From contig NZ_JBHFEI010000004.1 of assembly GCF_041928815.1 (NCBI RefSeq), positions 62,001 through 126,000 on the forward strand: a stretch of 64,000 nucleotides of DNA. The letters run 5' to 3'. Below are positions 37,632 through 46,165 of the stretch, one piece after another (position 1 is the first letter of the stretch; every line of letters begins with the position of its first letter). The notes under the pieces were generated by a model. It did no database searches, was not told the origin of the DNA, and was given only the letters and a program-made list of their open reading frames with translations. The stretch is from JBHFEI01 sp041928815 (GTDB lineage Bacteria > Pseudomonadota > Alphaproteobacteria > Rhizobiales > Rhizobiaceae). The position numbers were made by a program, and so were the translations under genes.

Positions 37632-38108
37632 TCAGGCGGCGAGGCGCCCCGCAGCCGGCGGCCGGCTCAGCGCGACGAGATCGGCGCGCAGCCTGAGCGC
37701 GTCGCCGCCGGGCAGCTCCGCCTCGATGTCGCGGTGCAGCCGCGTCCAGATCGGCACCGCGGCGATGAGCGCCGCCATGCCGCTTTCCGTGAGGCTCAGC
37801 CGCCGGGAGCGCCGGTCCTTCGGGTCGGGCGTCACCCTGACGAGGCCGCGCTGCTCGAGCGGCTTCAACGCCGCCGTCAGCGTGGTGCGGTCCATGGCGA
37901 GCAGCGCCGCGACCGGCGCCATCGGCGGCGGCTCGGGCCGGTTCAGCGACATCATCAGGGAAAACTGGCCGTTGGTCAGGCCGACGGGACGCAGCGCCTC
38001 GTCGAAGCGCCGCGCCAGCGCGCGCGCCGCCCGCTGGGCATGCAGGCAGAGGCAGGTGTCGCGGACAAGCAGCGTCGTCTGGAAGGGAACGGAATCATCT
38101 TTTGACAT
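37632..38108 (-). CDS. MarR-family transcriptional regulator
   Basis: 158 residues with the winged-helix core (LAMDRTTLTAALKPLEQRGLVRVTPDPKDRRSRRLSLTESG). An N-terminal CLCLHAQRAARALAR contains Cys that could sense oxidants, but ligand is unknown. A perfect 12-bp palindrome 12 bases upstream of its start suggests autoregulation and control of the divergent DUF1579-VOC pair. Confidence 0.9.
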   Translation of the reverse strand: MSKDDSVPFQTTLLVRDTCLCLHAQRAARALARRFDEALRPVGLTNGQFSLMMSLNRPEPPPMAPVAALLAMDRTTLTAALKPLEQRGLVRVTPDPKDRRSRRLSLTESGMAALIAAVPIWTRLHRDIEAELPGGDALRLRADLVALSRPPAAGRLAA

Positions 38109-38119
38109 GGGGTAATTAT

Positions 38120-38131
38120 GTTGATATCAAC
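38120..38131. promoter_or_regulatory. MarR-type operator palindrome
   Basis: GTTGATATCAAC, a perfect palindrome within an AT-rich patch 12 bases before the MarR start codon and ~250 bases before the divergent gene. Length and symmetry suit a MarR dimer. Confidence 0.65.
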
Positions 38132-38378
38132 CTTTCACGTCAAGGCGCCCGTCCGGCAGGGCCGTTGAAAAATCGGCGCGGCCGAGGGCTCCGGGCCCTT
38201 GTTTTTAGCGCCGTGTTCGCGATGCGGAAGCGGCCGGCTTCGTGCTTGAGGGGGACGCGGTCGGCGATCGTTTTCGCGGGAGCCGGTCGAGGACGCCGCT
38301 GCAGGGCGTCGGGGGCGCCACGCGGCCGTCACGGACGGCGCGATACAAGGGATGAAACCGCAAGAGGAGGAATGAGCG

Positions 38379-38861
38379 ATGGAGTTTTCGAAGCCCGGCA
38401 GGGAGCATGCGTTTCTGCAGCGGCTGGTCGGCGAATGGGTGGCGGTCTCCGAGCGCCACGGCGAGACGACGCGCGGCGCCGAGGACCTGAACTGGGTCGA
38501 GACGACGCGCTCAGTCGGCGGCCTGTGGTTCATCAGCGAGGGGCACGGCACGATGCCGGACGGCGACCCCGCCCACATGGTGATGACGCTCGGCTACGAT
38601 GCCGAGGCCGGCCACTATGTCGGCACCTGGATCGGCTCGATGATGACGAAGCTCTGGATCTACAAGGGCTGGGTCGAGGCGGACGGCCACACCCTCATCC
38701 TCGAGGCCGAGGGGCCGCGCATGGACGGGGAGGGGACGGCGCTCTATCGCGACGTGATCACGCTCCTTGACGACGATCACCGCCGCTTCGCCGGCAGCAT
38801 CCAGCAGGAGGACGGCGCCTTCCGCGAGTTCATGTCCTCCGATTTCAAGAGAAAGGTCTGA
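38379..38861 (+). CDS. DUF1579 protein
   Basis: 160 residues with the DUF1579 layout: LVGEWVAVSERHGE, WFISEGHGTMPDG, TLGYDAEAGHYVGTWIGSMMTKLWIYKG. A calycin-like beta barrel is expected; function unknown. Followed 4 bases later by a VOC-family gene, a pairing common in alphaproteobacteria, and transcribed away from a MarR regulator. Confidence 0.88.
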   Translation: MEFSKPGREHAFLQRLVGEWVAVSERHGETTRGAEDLNWVETTRSVGGLWFISEGHGTMPDGDPAHMVMTLGYDAEAGHYVGTWIGSMMTKLWIYKGWVEADGHTLILEAEGPRMDGEGTALYRDVITLLDDDHRRFAGSIQQEDGAFREFMSSDFKRKV

Positions 38862-38865
38862 CCCC

Positions 38866-39657
38866 ATGTCCGGATATCACGGAAAACTCATCTGGGCCGA
38901 ACTGATGACCACCGACACGGCGGCGGGCGGGGCCTTCTACGGCGATGTCGTCGGCTGGCGGGTGCGGGACATGAGCATGCCGGACATCGGGACCTACCAT
39001 GTCTTCGAGATGGACGACGAGGGCGGCGTCTGCCACGGCGTCGGCGGCATGATGACGATCCCGCCGGAGCTCGACGGCAAGGTGCCGCCGAACTGGACCG
39101 GCTACATCGCCGTCGACGACGTCGACCGCTCGGTTGCCGACGCCGTGGCGCTCGGCGGCAGCGTCCGGCGCCCGGCCGAGGACATTCCCTCGATCGGCCG
39201 TTTCGCCGTGATCGCCGATCCCCATGGCGGCGTGGTCTGCATCATGACGCCGCTGCCGATGCCGGACGCGCCGCCGCCGCCGTCGATGGTGGCGCGCGGC
39301 CAGGTCGGCTGGCAGGAACTCTACGCCGGCGACCTCGAGGAGGCCTTCGCCTTCTATTCGAAGCTCTTCGGCTGGACCGTCAACCAGGACATGGACATGG
39401 GCGAGATGGGCGTCTACCGCATCTTCGCCTACAAGGGCGAGCCGGTCGGCGGCATGATGAAGCGGCCGGCGACGATGCCGATGGCCTTCTGGTGCTATTA
39501 TCTCAACGTCGAGGCGATCGACGCGGCGATCGCCCGCGTCACGGGGAAGGGCGGCAAGATCGTCTTCGGGCCGCAGGAGGTTCCGGGCGGAAGCTGGATC
39601 GTCCAGGGGGTCGATCCGCAGGGCGCCTTCTTCGCGCTGGTCGCGCCGAAGCGCTGA
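38866..39657 (+). CDS. Two-domain VOC (glyoxalase-fold) protein
   Basis: 263 residues made of two tandem VOC domains (residues ~5-125 and 140-262). The second begins QVGWQELYAGDLEEAFAFYSKLFGW; both contain the beta-alpha-beta-beta-beta module. Closest in architecture to mycobacterial CFP30B-like hydroxylase-family proteins. A metal-binding role is possible but a complete ligand set is not clear. Second gene after DUF1579. Confidence 0.88.
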   Translation: MSGYHGKLIWAELMTTDTAAGGAFYGDVVGWRVRDMSMPDIGTYHVFEMDDEGGVCHGVGGMMTIPPELDGKVPPNWTGYIAVDDVDRSVADAVALGGSVRRPAEDIPSIGRFAVIADPHGGVVCIMTPLPMPDAPPPPSMVARGQVGWQELYAGDLEEAFAFYSKLFGWTVNQDMDMGEMGVYRIFAYKGEPVGGMMKRPATMPMAFWCYYLNVEAIDAAIARVTGKGGKIVFGPQEVPGGSWIVQGVDPQGAFFALVAPKR

Positions 39658-39664
39658 GGGTTTG

Positions 39665-39687
39665 ACGGGCGGCGTCATGCCGCCCGT
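39665..39687. terminator. Convergent stem-loop between VOC and RTX genes
   Basis: ACGGGCGGC (39665-39673) pairs with GCCGCCCGT (39679-39687), 7 bases after the VOC stop. No T-run on either side, so probably a shared, weak or Rho-assisted terminator. Confidence 0.5.
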
Positions 39688-39704
39688 GATCCTCCGTCGA
39701 TCGC

Positions 39705-41399
39705 CTAGACGAGCAGGTCGCCGGTGCCGATCGATGCGAGCTGCGTGTTGGCGAGCCAGACCTCGGCGCCGCCCTCGAAGCGGAAGACGACGTCGGCGCC
39801 GGCCTGCGACGCATGGCCGAGCGCGTCGGTCGCGGTGGTGAAGTCGAAGGCGGTCAGGTCGAGCTTGTCGGTGCCGCCCTGGAAGTCGGTGACGCGGTCG
39901 AGGCCTGAGAGCTTGTCGAAGACGAAGATGTCGGCGAGCGTGCCGCCGGTCAGCGTGTCGTTGCCGGGCCCGCCGACGAGCACGTCCCGCCCCGCGCCCC
40001 CGTCCAGGCTGTCGTTGCCGTCGCCGCCGTAAAGCACGTCATCGCCCGCGCCGCCCGCGAGCGTGTCGTTGCCGGTGAAGCCGTCGACAACGTCGTTGCC
40101 GGCGCCGGCCTTGACCTTGTCGTCGCCGCCCCCGGCAAGCAGAAGGTCGGCCTTGGCCGTGCCGTTCAGCGTCTCGGAGCCGGCCTTGCCGATCTTGGCC
40201 GCCAGGATGCCGTCGGCCCGCATCGGCTTGCCGAAGTTGAAGTCGCCGAAGATCTTGACGATCGAGCCGTCCTTCAGCGTCGCATAGCTCGCCTGGCCGT
40301 TCATCGTGCCCATTTCGCCGGGGGTCTTCAGATAGTCGAAGTGTTCCGTGACGATCTCGCCGGAGACCGCCTTGCCGCGCGCATCGAAATAGCGGATCAC
40401 ATGGTCGAGCTCGGGCGAGCCGAGGATGCCGCCGGTCGACCAGGCGACGGCGAAACCGCCGGACTTCAGCGCCACCACGTCGGGCTGGAACTGGCCGCCG
40501 GCGCGCTCGACATTGACGAGGATGTCCTTGCCGATCGCCTTGCCATTCTCGGCGAAGACGCGGGCGCGGATGTCGAAGTCGAGCGCGTTGCCGTAGTTTT
40601 CGCGCGACGTCCAGACCGCGACGAAGCCGGTCTTCAGCTCCGCCGTCTCGATGCGCATCGAGGCGGCGTCGAAGGCGGTCAGTTCCTCGGTGCGGGTCGT
40701 GTTGAGCTGGAAGGCCTTGGCCGGCTTGCCGGCGGCGTTGAAGGCGCTGCCATAGATCTGGTGGTCGGTGTAGTTGCGGTAGAAATAGACGCCGCCCCGG
40801 CCGTTTTCCACCATCGCCTCGTCGGAGGGCGCGGTGAAGGGCGGCGAGAACAGGCTGTAGGTGACGGAATAGGCATCCTTCGCAGTGCCGACCTGGTTCA
40901 TCGTCGCGCCGAACACGGCGAGGCTCTGCGTCATCGTCGCCTTCAGCGCGGCCGTGTCGGACTCGACGCTGTGGAAGGCGACGGCGAACTTGCCGCCGCC
41001 GAGCGCGACCGCCTTGTGCTCGTTGTCCATCTGGTTCTCGCCGAGCACGGCGGTGCGGCCGAGCGCGCCGGTGCGCGTGTCGAGCGTCACGCCCTTCACC
41101 GTCACGCCGGTCTGGAAGACGATCGCCACCTTGCCGGCGGCAATGTCGATGACGTCGGCGGCGCCTGCCGGGGCGTCCGGCCCGAGCTTGCCGGAGGCGA
41201 TGGTGAGAAGCTTGCCGACCGCCGTGCCGTCGAGGTCGAAGCGCTGGGCCATCAGCGACGTCTTCATGGCGCCGGGCTTGTTGTCCGCGCGCACCCAGAC
41301 GGCGAGGAAGCCCTTGTCCGTCGCCACGACCACGGGCTTGTCGTCGATCGCGGTCTTCGGCGGCTTGGTGATGCGGATCGGCGTCGATGACACGGCCAT
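39705..41399 (-). CDS. RTX exoprotein with N-terminal propeller-like repeats
   Basis: 564 residues. The first ~410 contain repeats of the type GGFAVAWSTGG / DFDIRARVFAENGKAIGKDILVN / GGQFQPDVVAL, a beta-propeller-like module common in secreted alphaproteobacterial proteins. RTX nonapeptides fill ~430-500 (GNDTLAGGAGDDVLYGGDGND). The tail ends in TGDLLV and differs from the serralysin-type tails of the other RTX proteins. Start at 41399 (MAVSSTP). Type I secretion is inferred; ligand binding by the propeller is possible. Confidence 0.88.
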   Translation of the reverse strand: MAVSSTPIRITKPPKTAIDDKPVVVATDKGFLAVWVRADNKPGAMKTSLMAQRFDLDGTAVGKLLTIASGKLGPDAPAGAADVIDIAAGKVAIVFQTGVTVKGVTLDTRTGALGRTAVLGENQMDNEHKAVALGGGKFAVAFHSVESDTAALKATMTQSLAVFGATMNQVGTAKDAYSVTYSLFSPPFTAPSDEAMVENGRGGVYFYRNYTDHQIYGSAFNAAGKPAKAFQLNTTRTEELTAFDAASMRIETAELKTGFVAVWTSRENYGNALDFDIRARVFAENGKAIGKDILVNVERAGGQFQPDVVALKSGGFAVAWSTGGILGSPELDHVIRYFDARGKAVSGEIVTEHFDYLKTPGEMGTMNGQASYATLKDGSIVKIFGDFNFGKPMRADGILAAKIGKAGSETLNGTAKADLLLAGGGDDKVKAGAGNDVVDGFTGNDTLAGGAGDDVLYGGDGNDSLDGGAGRDVLVGGPGNDTLTGGTLADIFVFDKLSGLDRVTDFQGGTDKLDLTAFDFTTATDALGHASQAGADVVFRFEGGAEVWLANTQLASIGTGDLLV

Positions 41400-41648
41400 G
41401 CGTAAAATCCCTCTGCTGACGGTGCCGCCGACGAAGCGGTCGGCGGGGAAACGGTCAGCAGGTAATCCGCTTGCGCGCCCGGCGGCAAGCATCCCAAACG
41501 CGTCATTTTTGGTGCTAATTTAGCGTGCGCCGGAAGCGCCGTGCCGTAGGGCGCAGTCGCGGTCTTCCGGATCCGCGCCGGCGCCCCAGATCCTTGCTGT
41601 CATGCGGATCTCATCGCAAGACCGCGGCCCGATCTTGCGCGACAGGCG

Positions 41649-43202
41649 TCAGCGCTTCAGGCTGCCGAGGATGCCGCGCACCAGCGCCCGGCCGACCTGG
41701 GTGGCGACGGTGCGGGCGACCGATTTCATCGCCGCCTCCATCACCGTTTCGCGCTGGTAGCCGCTGCGCGCACGCGGCCGGCCGGCGGTTGAGGCCTTTT
41801 CCGCGTCGTCGTCGCCGAAGCCCGGCAGCGTCCAACGGCTCTTGCCGGAGGCCTCCTGTTCCTCGGCTTGTTTCGCGGCTTCCGCCTGCTCGGTCGCCTT
41901 CGCCGCGCGGGCGGCGAGCATCTCGTAGGCCGATTCGCGGTCGAAGGTCTCGTCGTAGAGGCCGCGCACCGGGCTGACGGCCATCACCTGGCGGCGCTCG
42001 TCCTCGCTCAAGGGGCCGAGGCGGGAGGCCGGCGGGCGGATCAGCGTGCGCTCGACCATCGACGGCGCACCCTTGCCTTCGAGCGTCGAGACCAGCGCCT
42101 CGCCGGTGCCGAGCTGGGTGATCACGGTGGCGCAATCGAAATCGGGATTGGGACGGAACGTGTCGGCCGCCGTCTTCACCGCCTTCTGCTCGCGCGGCGA
42201 ATAGGCGCGAAGCGCGTGCTGGACGCGGTTGCCGAGCTGGGCGAGCACCGTTTCCGGCACGTCGAGCGGGTTCTGCGTGACGAAATAGACGCCGACGCCC
42301 TTGGAGCGGATCAGGCGCACCACCTGCTCGACGCGCTCGGTCAGCACCTTCGGCGCGTCCTTGAAGAGGAGATGCGCCTCGTCGAAGAAGAAGACCAGCT
42401 TCGGCTTTTCCGGGTCGCCGATCTCGGGCAGTTCCTCGAAGAGCTCCGACATCAGCCAGAGCAGGAAGGTGGCATAGAGGCGCGGGTTCATCATCAGCCG
42501 GTCGGCGGCGAGCACCGAGATCGCGCCGCGCCCGTCATTGGTGACGCGCATGATGTCGGAGACCTTCAGCGCCGGCTCGCCGAAGAAGTTCTCCGCGCCC
42601 TGCTGTTCGAGGATCAGCAGCTCGCGCTGCAGCGAGCCGACCGAGGCCTTGGAGATGAAGCCGTAGCGGTTCGACAGCGCCGTCGCGTTCTCGCCCATGT
42701 AGTTCAGCAGCGCCTGCAGGTCCTTGAGGTCGAGGAGCGGCAGCCCGCCCTCGTCGGCGATCTTGAAGGCGATGTTGAGCACGCCTTCCTGCGCGTCCGT
42801 CGCGTTCATCAGCCTCGAGAGCAGCAGCGGCCCCATCTCCGACATGGTCGTGCGCACGCGGTGGCCCTTCTCGCCGTAGAGGTCCCAGAAGATCACCGGG
42901 AATTCCCGGAACTCGTAGGGGTCGAGGCCGATCTCGGTGGCGCGCTTCTGCAGGAAATCCTTCGGCTGGCCGATCGCGGCGATGCCGGAGAGGTCGCCCT
43001 TGATGTCGGCGCAGAAGACCGGCACGCCGGCCTCGGAGAAGCCCTCGGCGAGGATCTGCAAGGTCACGGTCTTGCCGGTGCCGGTCGCGCCGGTGACGAG
43101 GCCGTGGCGGTTGCCGAACTTCAGGTCGAGATATTCGGCCTTGTTGATCGTGTCGTCCGGCTTGCGGCTCGCGCCGATAAAGAGCTTGCCATCCTGCATC
43201 AT
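41649..43202 (-). CDS. HerA-like ATPase, DUF853 family
   Basis: 517 residues with Walker A GATGTGKT at about residues 38-45, Walker B LVFFFDEAHLLF and arginine-finger segments (RVEQVVRLIRSKGVGVYFVTQNPLD). The DUF853 subgroup of HerA-FtsK ATPases; a C-terminal Ala/Glu-rich linker (~430-470) and basic tail (KSVARTVATQVGRALVRG) may bind nucleic acid or membrane. Biological role is uncharacterised. Alternative start ATG at 43199. Monocistronic. Confidence 0.9.
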   Translation of the reverse strand: MMQDGKLFIGASRKPDDTINKAEYLDLKFGNRHGLVTGATGTGKTVTLQILAEGFSEAGVPVFCADIKGDLSGIAAIGQPKDFLQKRATEIGLDPYEFREFPVIFWDLYGEKGHRVRTTMSEMGPLLLSRLMNATDAQEGVLNIAFKIADEGGLPLLDLKDLQALLNYMGENATALSNRYGFISKASVGSLQRELLILEQQGAENFFGEPALKVSDIMRVTNDGRGAISVLAADRLMMNPRLYATFLLWLMSELFEELPEIGDPEKPKLVFFFDEAHLLFKDAPKVLTERVEQVVRLIRSKGVGVYFVTQNPLDVPETVLAQLGNRVQHALRAYSPREQKAVKTAADTFRPNPDFDCATVITQLGTGEALVSTLEGKGAPSMVERTLIRPPASRLGPLSEDERRQVMAVSPVRGLYDETFDRESAYEMLAARAAKATEQAEAAKQAEEQEASGKSRWTLPGFGDDDAEKASTAGRPRARSGYQRETVMEAAMKSVARTVATQVGRALVRGILGSLKR

Positions 43203-43364
43203 CGCCTGCGTTCTCCGCTTCCTGCCGGGCCTTCATCGGGCTGTCGTCGGCTCCTTATAGGGTGCGGGCCGCAAACCGGCAACATGATGGCCCCGTGCCC
43301 TTGCGCAGGCGACGACGAGATGCCGCGCTTTCGCGCGCGCGGCGGGCATTGTATTCGCCGGCCC

Positions 43365-43428
43365 GGCGTGAAACGATGCCGGCAGGAGGCATCGTTTCAC
43401 GCCCTGCCGCCGGCAAGGGCACCTTGCC
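43365..43428 (+). promoter_or_regulatory. Strong twin hairpins upstream of the small DUF gene
   Basis: GGCGTGAAACGATGCC (43365-43380) and its exact complement (43388-43403) form a 16-bp perfect stem with a 7-base loop. A second perfect stem, GGCAAGG/CCTTGCC (43412-43418, 43422-43428), follows, 30 bases before the ATG at 43459. No T-run follows the first stem, so a structured leader or a protein-binding palindrome is more likely than a terminator. Confidence 0.55.
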
Positions 43429-43458
43429 CGTCGCCATCATCCTTGAGGAGTTGAACCC

Positions 43459-43854
43459 ATGAACGAACTGATCACAGGCATTGCCGAGCGCGTCGGCATC
43501 GAACCGGCGCTGGCCGAGAAGGCGATGGGCATGATCCTCGGCTTCCTGCAGCGCGAGGCGGCCGACGGGCCGGTGGCGCAGATGATCGAGGCCATTCCGG
43601 GCGGGCCGGACCTGGTGGCGCGCTTCAACGGCGAAGGCTCCGGCGGCGGCGGCCTGCTCGGCGGGCTGCTCGGCTCGGTCGGCCTCGGCGGCGGCGTGAT
43701 GGCGCTCGGCCAGCAGCTGATGGGCGAGGGCCTCGGCATGGGCGAGATCGGCGCGCTCGCCAAGGAGACGATCGCGGTCGCCAAGCAATATGCCGGCGAT
43801 GAGGTCGTCGACCAGGTCGTCGCCTCCGTTCCCGGCCTCAGCCAGTACGTCTGA
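43459..43854 (+). CDS. Small helical protein, DUF2267-like
   Basis: 131 residues. N-terminal ELITGIAERVGIEPALAEKAMGMILGFLQREAADGPVAQMIEAIPG resembles the DUF2267/DUF2780-type helical bundle; a Gly-rich hinge (~residues 58-78) leads to a second amphipathic part ending VVASVPGLSQYV. No signal peptide, no catalytic residues. GAGG precedes the ATG by 9 bases. Preceded by a striking pair of hairpins that may regulate it. Confidence 0.75.
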   Translation: MNELITGIAERVGIEPALAEKAMGMILGFLQREAADGPVAQMIEAIPGGPDLVARFNGEGSGGGGLLGGLLGSVGLGGGVMALGQQLMGEGLGMGEIGALAKETIAVAKQYAGDEVVDQVVASVPGLSQYV

Positions 43855-43863
43855 AAGACAGGA

Positions 43864-43890
43864 GCGGGACGGGGGCTTCCCCCGTTCCGC
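43864..43890. terminator. Convergent stem-loop
   Basis: GCGGGACGGGGG pairs with CCCCCGTTCCGC (43879-43890) around a 3-base loop, between the stops of two converging genes (43854 and 43899). No clear T-run. Confidence 0.5.
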
Positions 43891-43898
43891 CGCCGGCC

Positions 43899-44264
43899 TC
43901 ACGCGGCCTTCGCCACGCCCGGAACCTCGTTCAGGTCGAACCAGACCGGGATGCCGCGCTCGCGGGCGATCCGGACGTCATTGTCCGCCCCCTTCGAGGC
44001 GCCCGGCAGCCGGAGCACGCCGTCGCAGAGCATCAGCAGCCTGCCCGCCACCGGATGGAAGATCTCCTCGTAGAGGTCGTCGCCGACATGCTGCCCGCCC
44101 GCCGCATGCCAGACCGGCAGCGCCACCCATTCGCCGATCATCGGCACATGGCCCGCCCGAAACAGCGCATGGGACGGCGCCTCCAGCGCCTTCAGATTGT
44201 CCGCCATCTTTACCGGGTCGTCCCCGGTCCCCGAGCGATAGGGTCCTGCGATCAGGATGAGCAT
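43899..44264 (-). CDS. DUF4406 (nucleoside deoxyribosyltransferase-like) protein
   Basis: 121 residues. MLILIAGPYRSGTGDDP opens a flavodoxin-like fold and a DGVLRLPGASKGADNDVRIARERGIPVWF segment closes it, as in DUF4406, related to nucleoside 2-deoxyribosyltransferases. The catalytic Glu is not certain, so enzymatic function is only suggested. Divergent from the DeoR-type regulator, with repeated sites between them. Confidence 0.8.
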   Translation of the reverse strand: MLILIAGPYRSGTGDDPVKMADNLKALEAPSHALFRAGHVPMIGEWVALPVWHAAGGQHVGDDLYEEIFHPVAGRLLMLCDGVLRLPGASKGADNDVRIARERGIPVWFDLNEVPGVAKAA

Positions 44265-44298
44265 GCGTGTTTCCTTCCAAGGGTCGAGAGATGAATAT

Positions 44299-44317
44299 CA
44301 CGAAATTGCACGAAATT
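44299..44317. promoter_or_regulatory. Tandem CACGAAATT repeats between DUF4406 and DeoR genes
   Basis: CACGAAATT at 44299-44307 and 44309-44317, spaced 10 bp, in an AT-rich divergent intergenic region. DeoR/GlpR regulators often bind GAAA/TTTC-containing repeats. Likely operator for the adjacent regulator. Confidence 0.5.
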
Positions 44318-44380
44318 TCTTGATAAAATAAAAAATCATGCAAAAATAGGAAATGTCAAGAGGCATCGGAGGGTCCCATC

Positions 44381-45133
44381 ATGCTGACATCGCAACGCCG
44401 CGCGCTGATCACCGCGCGGCTTTCCCGCGACGGCGAGGTCGTGGCGAAGGCCTTGTCGGAGGAACTGGCTCTCTCGGAGGACACGATCCGGCGCGACCTG
44501 CGCGAGATGGCGGCGGAGGGTCTGCTGCGCCGCGTCCATGGCGGGGCCTTGCCGCTCGAACCGGCGCTGCCGGATTTCTCCGAGCGCCGGGCGATCGGCG
44601 CCGACGTGAAGCAGGCGCTCGGGCGCAAAGGGGCGGAACTGATCCGCCCCGGCCAGCTCGTCTTCCTTGACGGGGGAACCACCAATGCGGCGCTCGCCCG
44701 CGCCCTGCCGCGCGACATGAAGGCGACGATCGCCACCCACAGCCCGACGATCGCCGCCGAACTGGAGCGCCATGCCGCCGAGGTCATCCTCGTCGGCGGC
44801 GTCCTCTACAAGCATTCGATGGTGGCGGTCGGCAGCCTGGCGCTGTCGGCGATCGCGACGATGCGGCCGGACCTGTTCTTCCTCGGCGTCACCGGCCTCC
44901 ATCCCGTATCGGGCCTGACGACGGGCGACATGGAGGAGGCGGCGATCAAGCGGGCGATCGCCGGGCAGGCGGCGGAGACGGTGCTGCTCGCCGCAGCGGA
45001 CAAGTTCGACGCGGTCTCGCCGCACCGGATCATGGCGACCGACAGGCTGTCGCGGCTGATCGTTCCGGAGGGACTGGAGGACGCGGCGCTCGCGCCCTAT
45101 CGCGCGCTCGGCATCGCCGTCATGCCTGCGTGA
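44381..45133 (+). CDS. DeoR/GlpR-family regulator
   Basis: 250 residues. N-terminal winged HTH (ELALSEDTIRRDLREMAAEGLLRRVHGG) and a ribose-isomerase-like C-terminal sensor (FLDGGTTNAALARAL, AVGSLALSAIATMRPDLFFLGVTGL) that binds a sugar phosphate. No sugar gene adjoins it; the divergent DUF4406 gene is the closest candidate target. CGGAGGG lies before the ATG. Its 3' end overlaps the converging asparaginase gene by 14 bases. Confidence 0.93.
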   Translation: MLTSQRRALITARLSRDGEVVAKALSEELALSEDTIRRDLREMAAEGLLRRVHGGALPLEPALPDFSERRAIGADVKQALGRKGAELIRPGQLVFLDGGTTNAALARALPRDMKATIATHSPTIAAELERHAAEVILVGGVLYKHSMVAVGSLALSAIATMRPDLFFLGVTGLHPVSGLTTGDMEEAAIKRAIAGQAAETVLLAAADKFDAVSPHRIMATDRLSRLIVPEGLEDAALAPYRALGIAVMPA

Positions 45134-46130
45134 GCGCGTCGCTCACGCGGATCTCGCCGACGGCCGTGCCGTTCCAGTTGCGCATCGTGCGGTTCGCCTC
45201 GGCGAGAAGCGCCGCCTCGAGCGCCGGGTCGTCGCGCAAGCACCGCGCGAGCACCGCCGCGACCATCGCCTCGGCCGCGCGCGTGGCGCCATCCTCGCAT
45301 TTGAGCGCGATGCCGAGCCCCTTCTCCGGGATCGCCGCGCAGAACACGCCTTCCGCCCCGGTCTTGACGAAGATGCGGCCGGGGGCGAGCCGCATCAGCG
45401 TCGTGCAGGCCCGCTTGGTGCCGGCGACATAGAAGGGTTCGGCCATGCAGGCGGCGATCAGCCGGCGCGAGGCTTCCGCGCGCAGCCGCCCGAGCCCGAT
45501 GCCGGTCGCCATCCTGGCAAACCCGTGGGCGAGCCGATCAAGCGGCACGGCATAGGTCGGGATGGAGCATCCGTCGATGCCGCAACGGTCGGCGTCGATC
45601 AGCGTTCCCGTCAGGTCCTCCATGGCGGAGCGGATCTCGGCCTGCAGCGGATGGCCGTAGGCGACATAGCCGCGCGGCTCCATGCCGGAATGGCAGGCGG
45701 CGCAGAGGAAACCGGCATGCTTGCCGGAACAGTTGTTGTGCAGGGCGGTCGGCCGGTCGAGACTGCGGGCCTGGCCGATCAGGGTCGGCTGGTCGAAGGA
45801 CCAGTGCGCGCCGCATTCGAGCGCCTCCGCCTGAAGGCCCGCCACCTGCAGCATCCGCCCGGCAAGCGCGACATGCTCGGGCTCGCCATTGTGCGAGGCG
45901 CAGGCGAGCGCCAGTTCCGCGTCGCCGAAGCCATAGGCGTCCGCCGCGCCGCTCTCGACCAGCGGCAGCGCCTGCATCGCCTTGCAGGCCGAGCGGGGAA
46001 AGACCGGATCGGAGACGGCGCCGAGCGCGAAGACCCGCGCGCCGTCGCCGTCGACGATGGCGACGGACCCGCGATGGCGGCTTTCGACGCGCCCGCCACG
46101 GGTGGCCTCGACGAGAACGGGACTGGACAT
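45120..46130 (-). CDS. Rhizobium-type L-asparaginase (AnsA/ReAII-like)
   Basis: 336 residues. Belongs to the asparaginase II family first described in Rhizobium etli, unrelated to E. coli asparaginases. Ser-x-x-Lys in RSACK (S47, K50), CASHNGE, the C134-S-G-K137 motif and C183/C188 in CGIDGCSIP correspond to the twin Ser-Lys pairs and the Cys/Lys/Cys metal site reported for that enzyme. Hydrolyses asparagine to aspartate and ammonia in the cytoplasm. Monocistronic; converges on the DeoR gene with a 14-base overlap. Confidence 0.92.
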   Translation of the reverse strand: MSSPVLVEATRGGRVESRHRGSVAIVDGDGARVFALGAVSDPVFPRSACKAMQALPLVESGAADAYGFGDAELALACASHNGEPEHVALAGRMLQVAGLQAEALECGAHWSFDQPTLIGQARSLDRPTALHNNCSGKHAGFLCAACHSGMEPRGYVAYGHPLQAEIRSAMEDLTGTLIDADRCGIDGCSIPTYAVPLDRLAHGFARMATGIGLGRLRAEASRRLIAACMAEPFYVAGTKRACTTLMRLAPGRIFVKTGAEGVFCAAIPEKGLGIALKCEDGATRAAEAMVAAVLARCLRDDPALEAALLAEANRTMRNWNGTAVGEIRVSDALTQA

Positions 46131-46165
46131 GGGCGAGGCCTCCGGTTGCAGTGTCGCGCCGCCTT

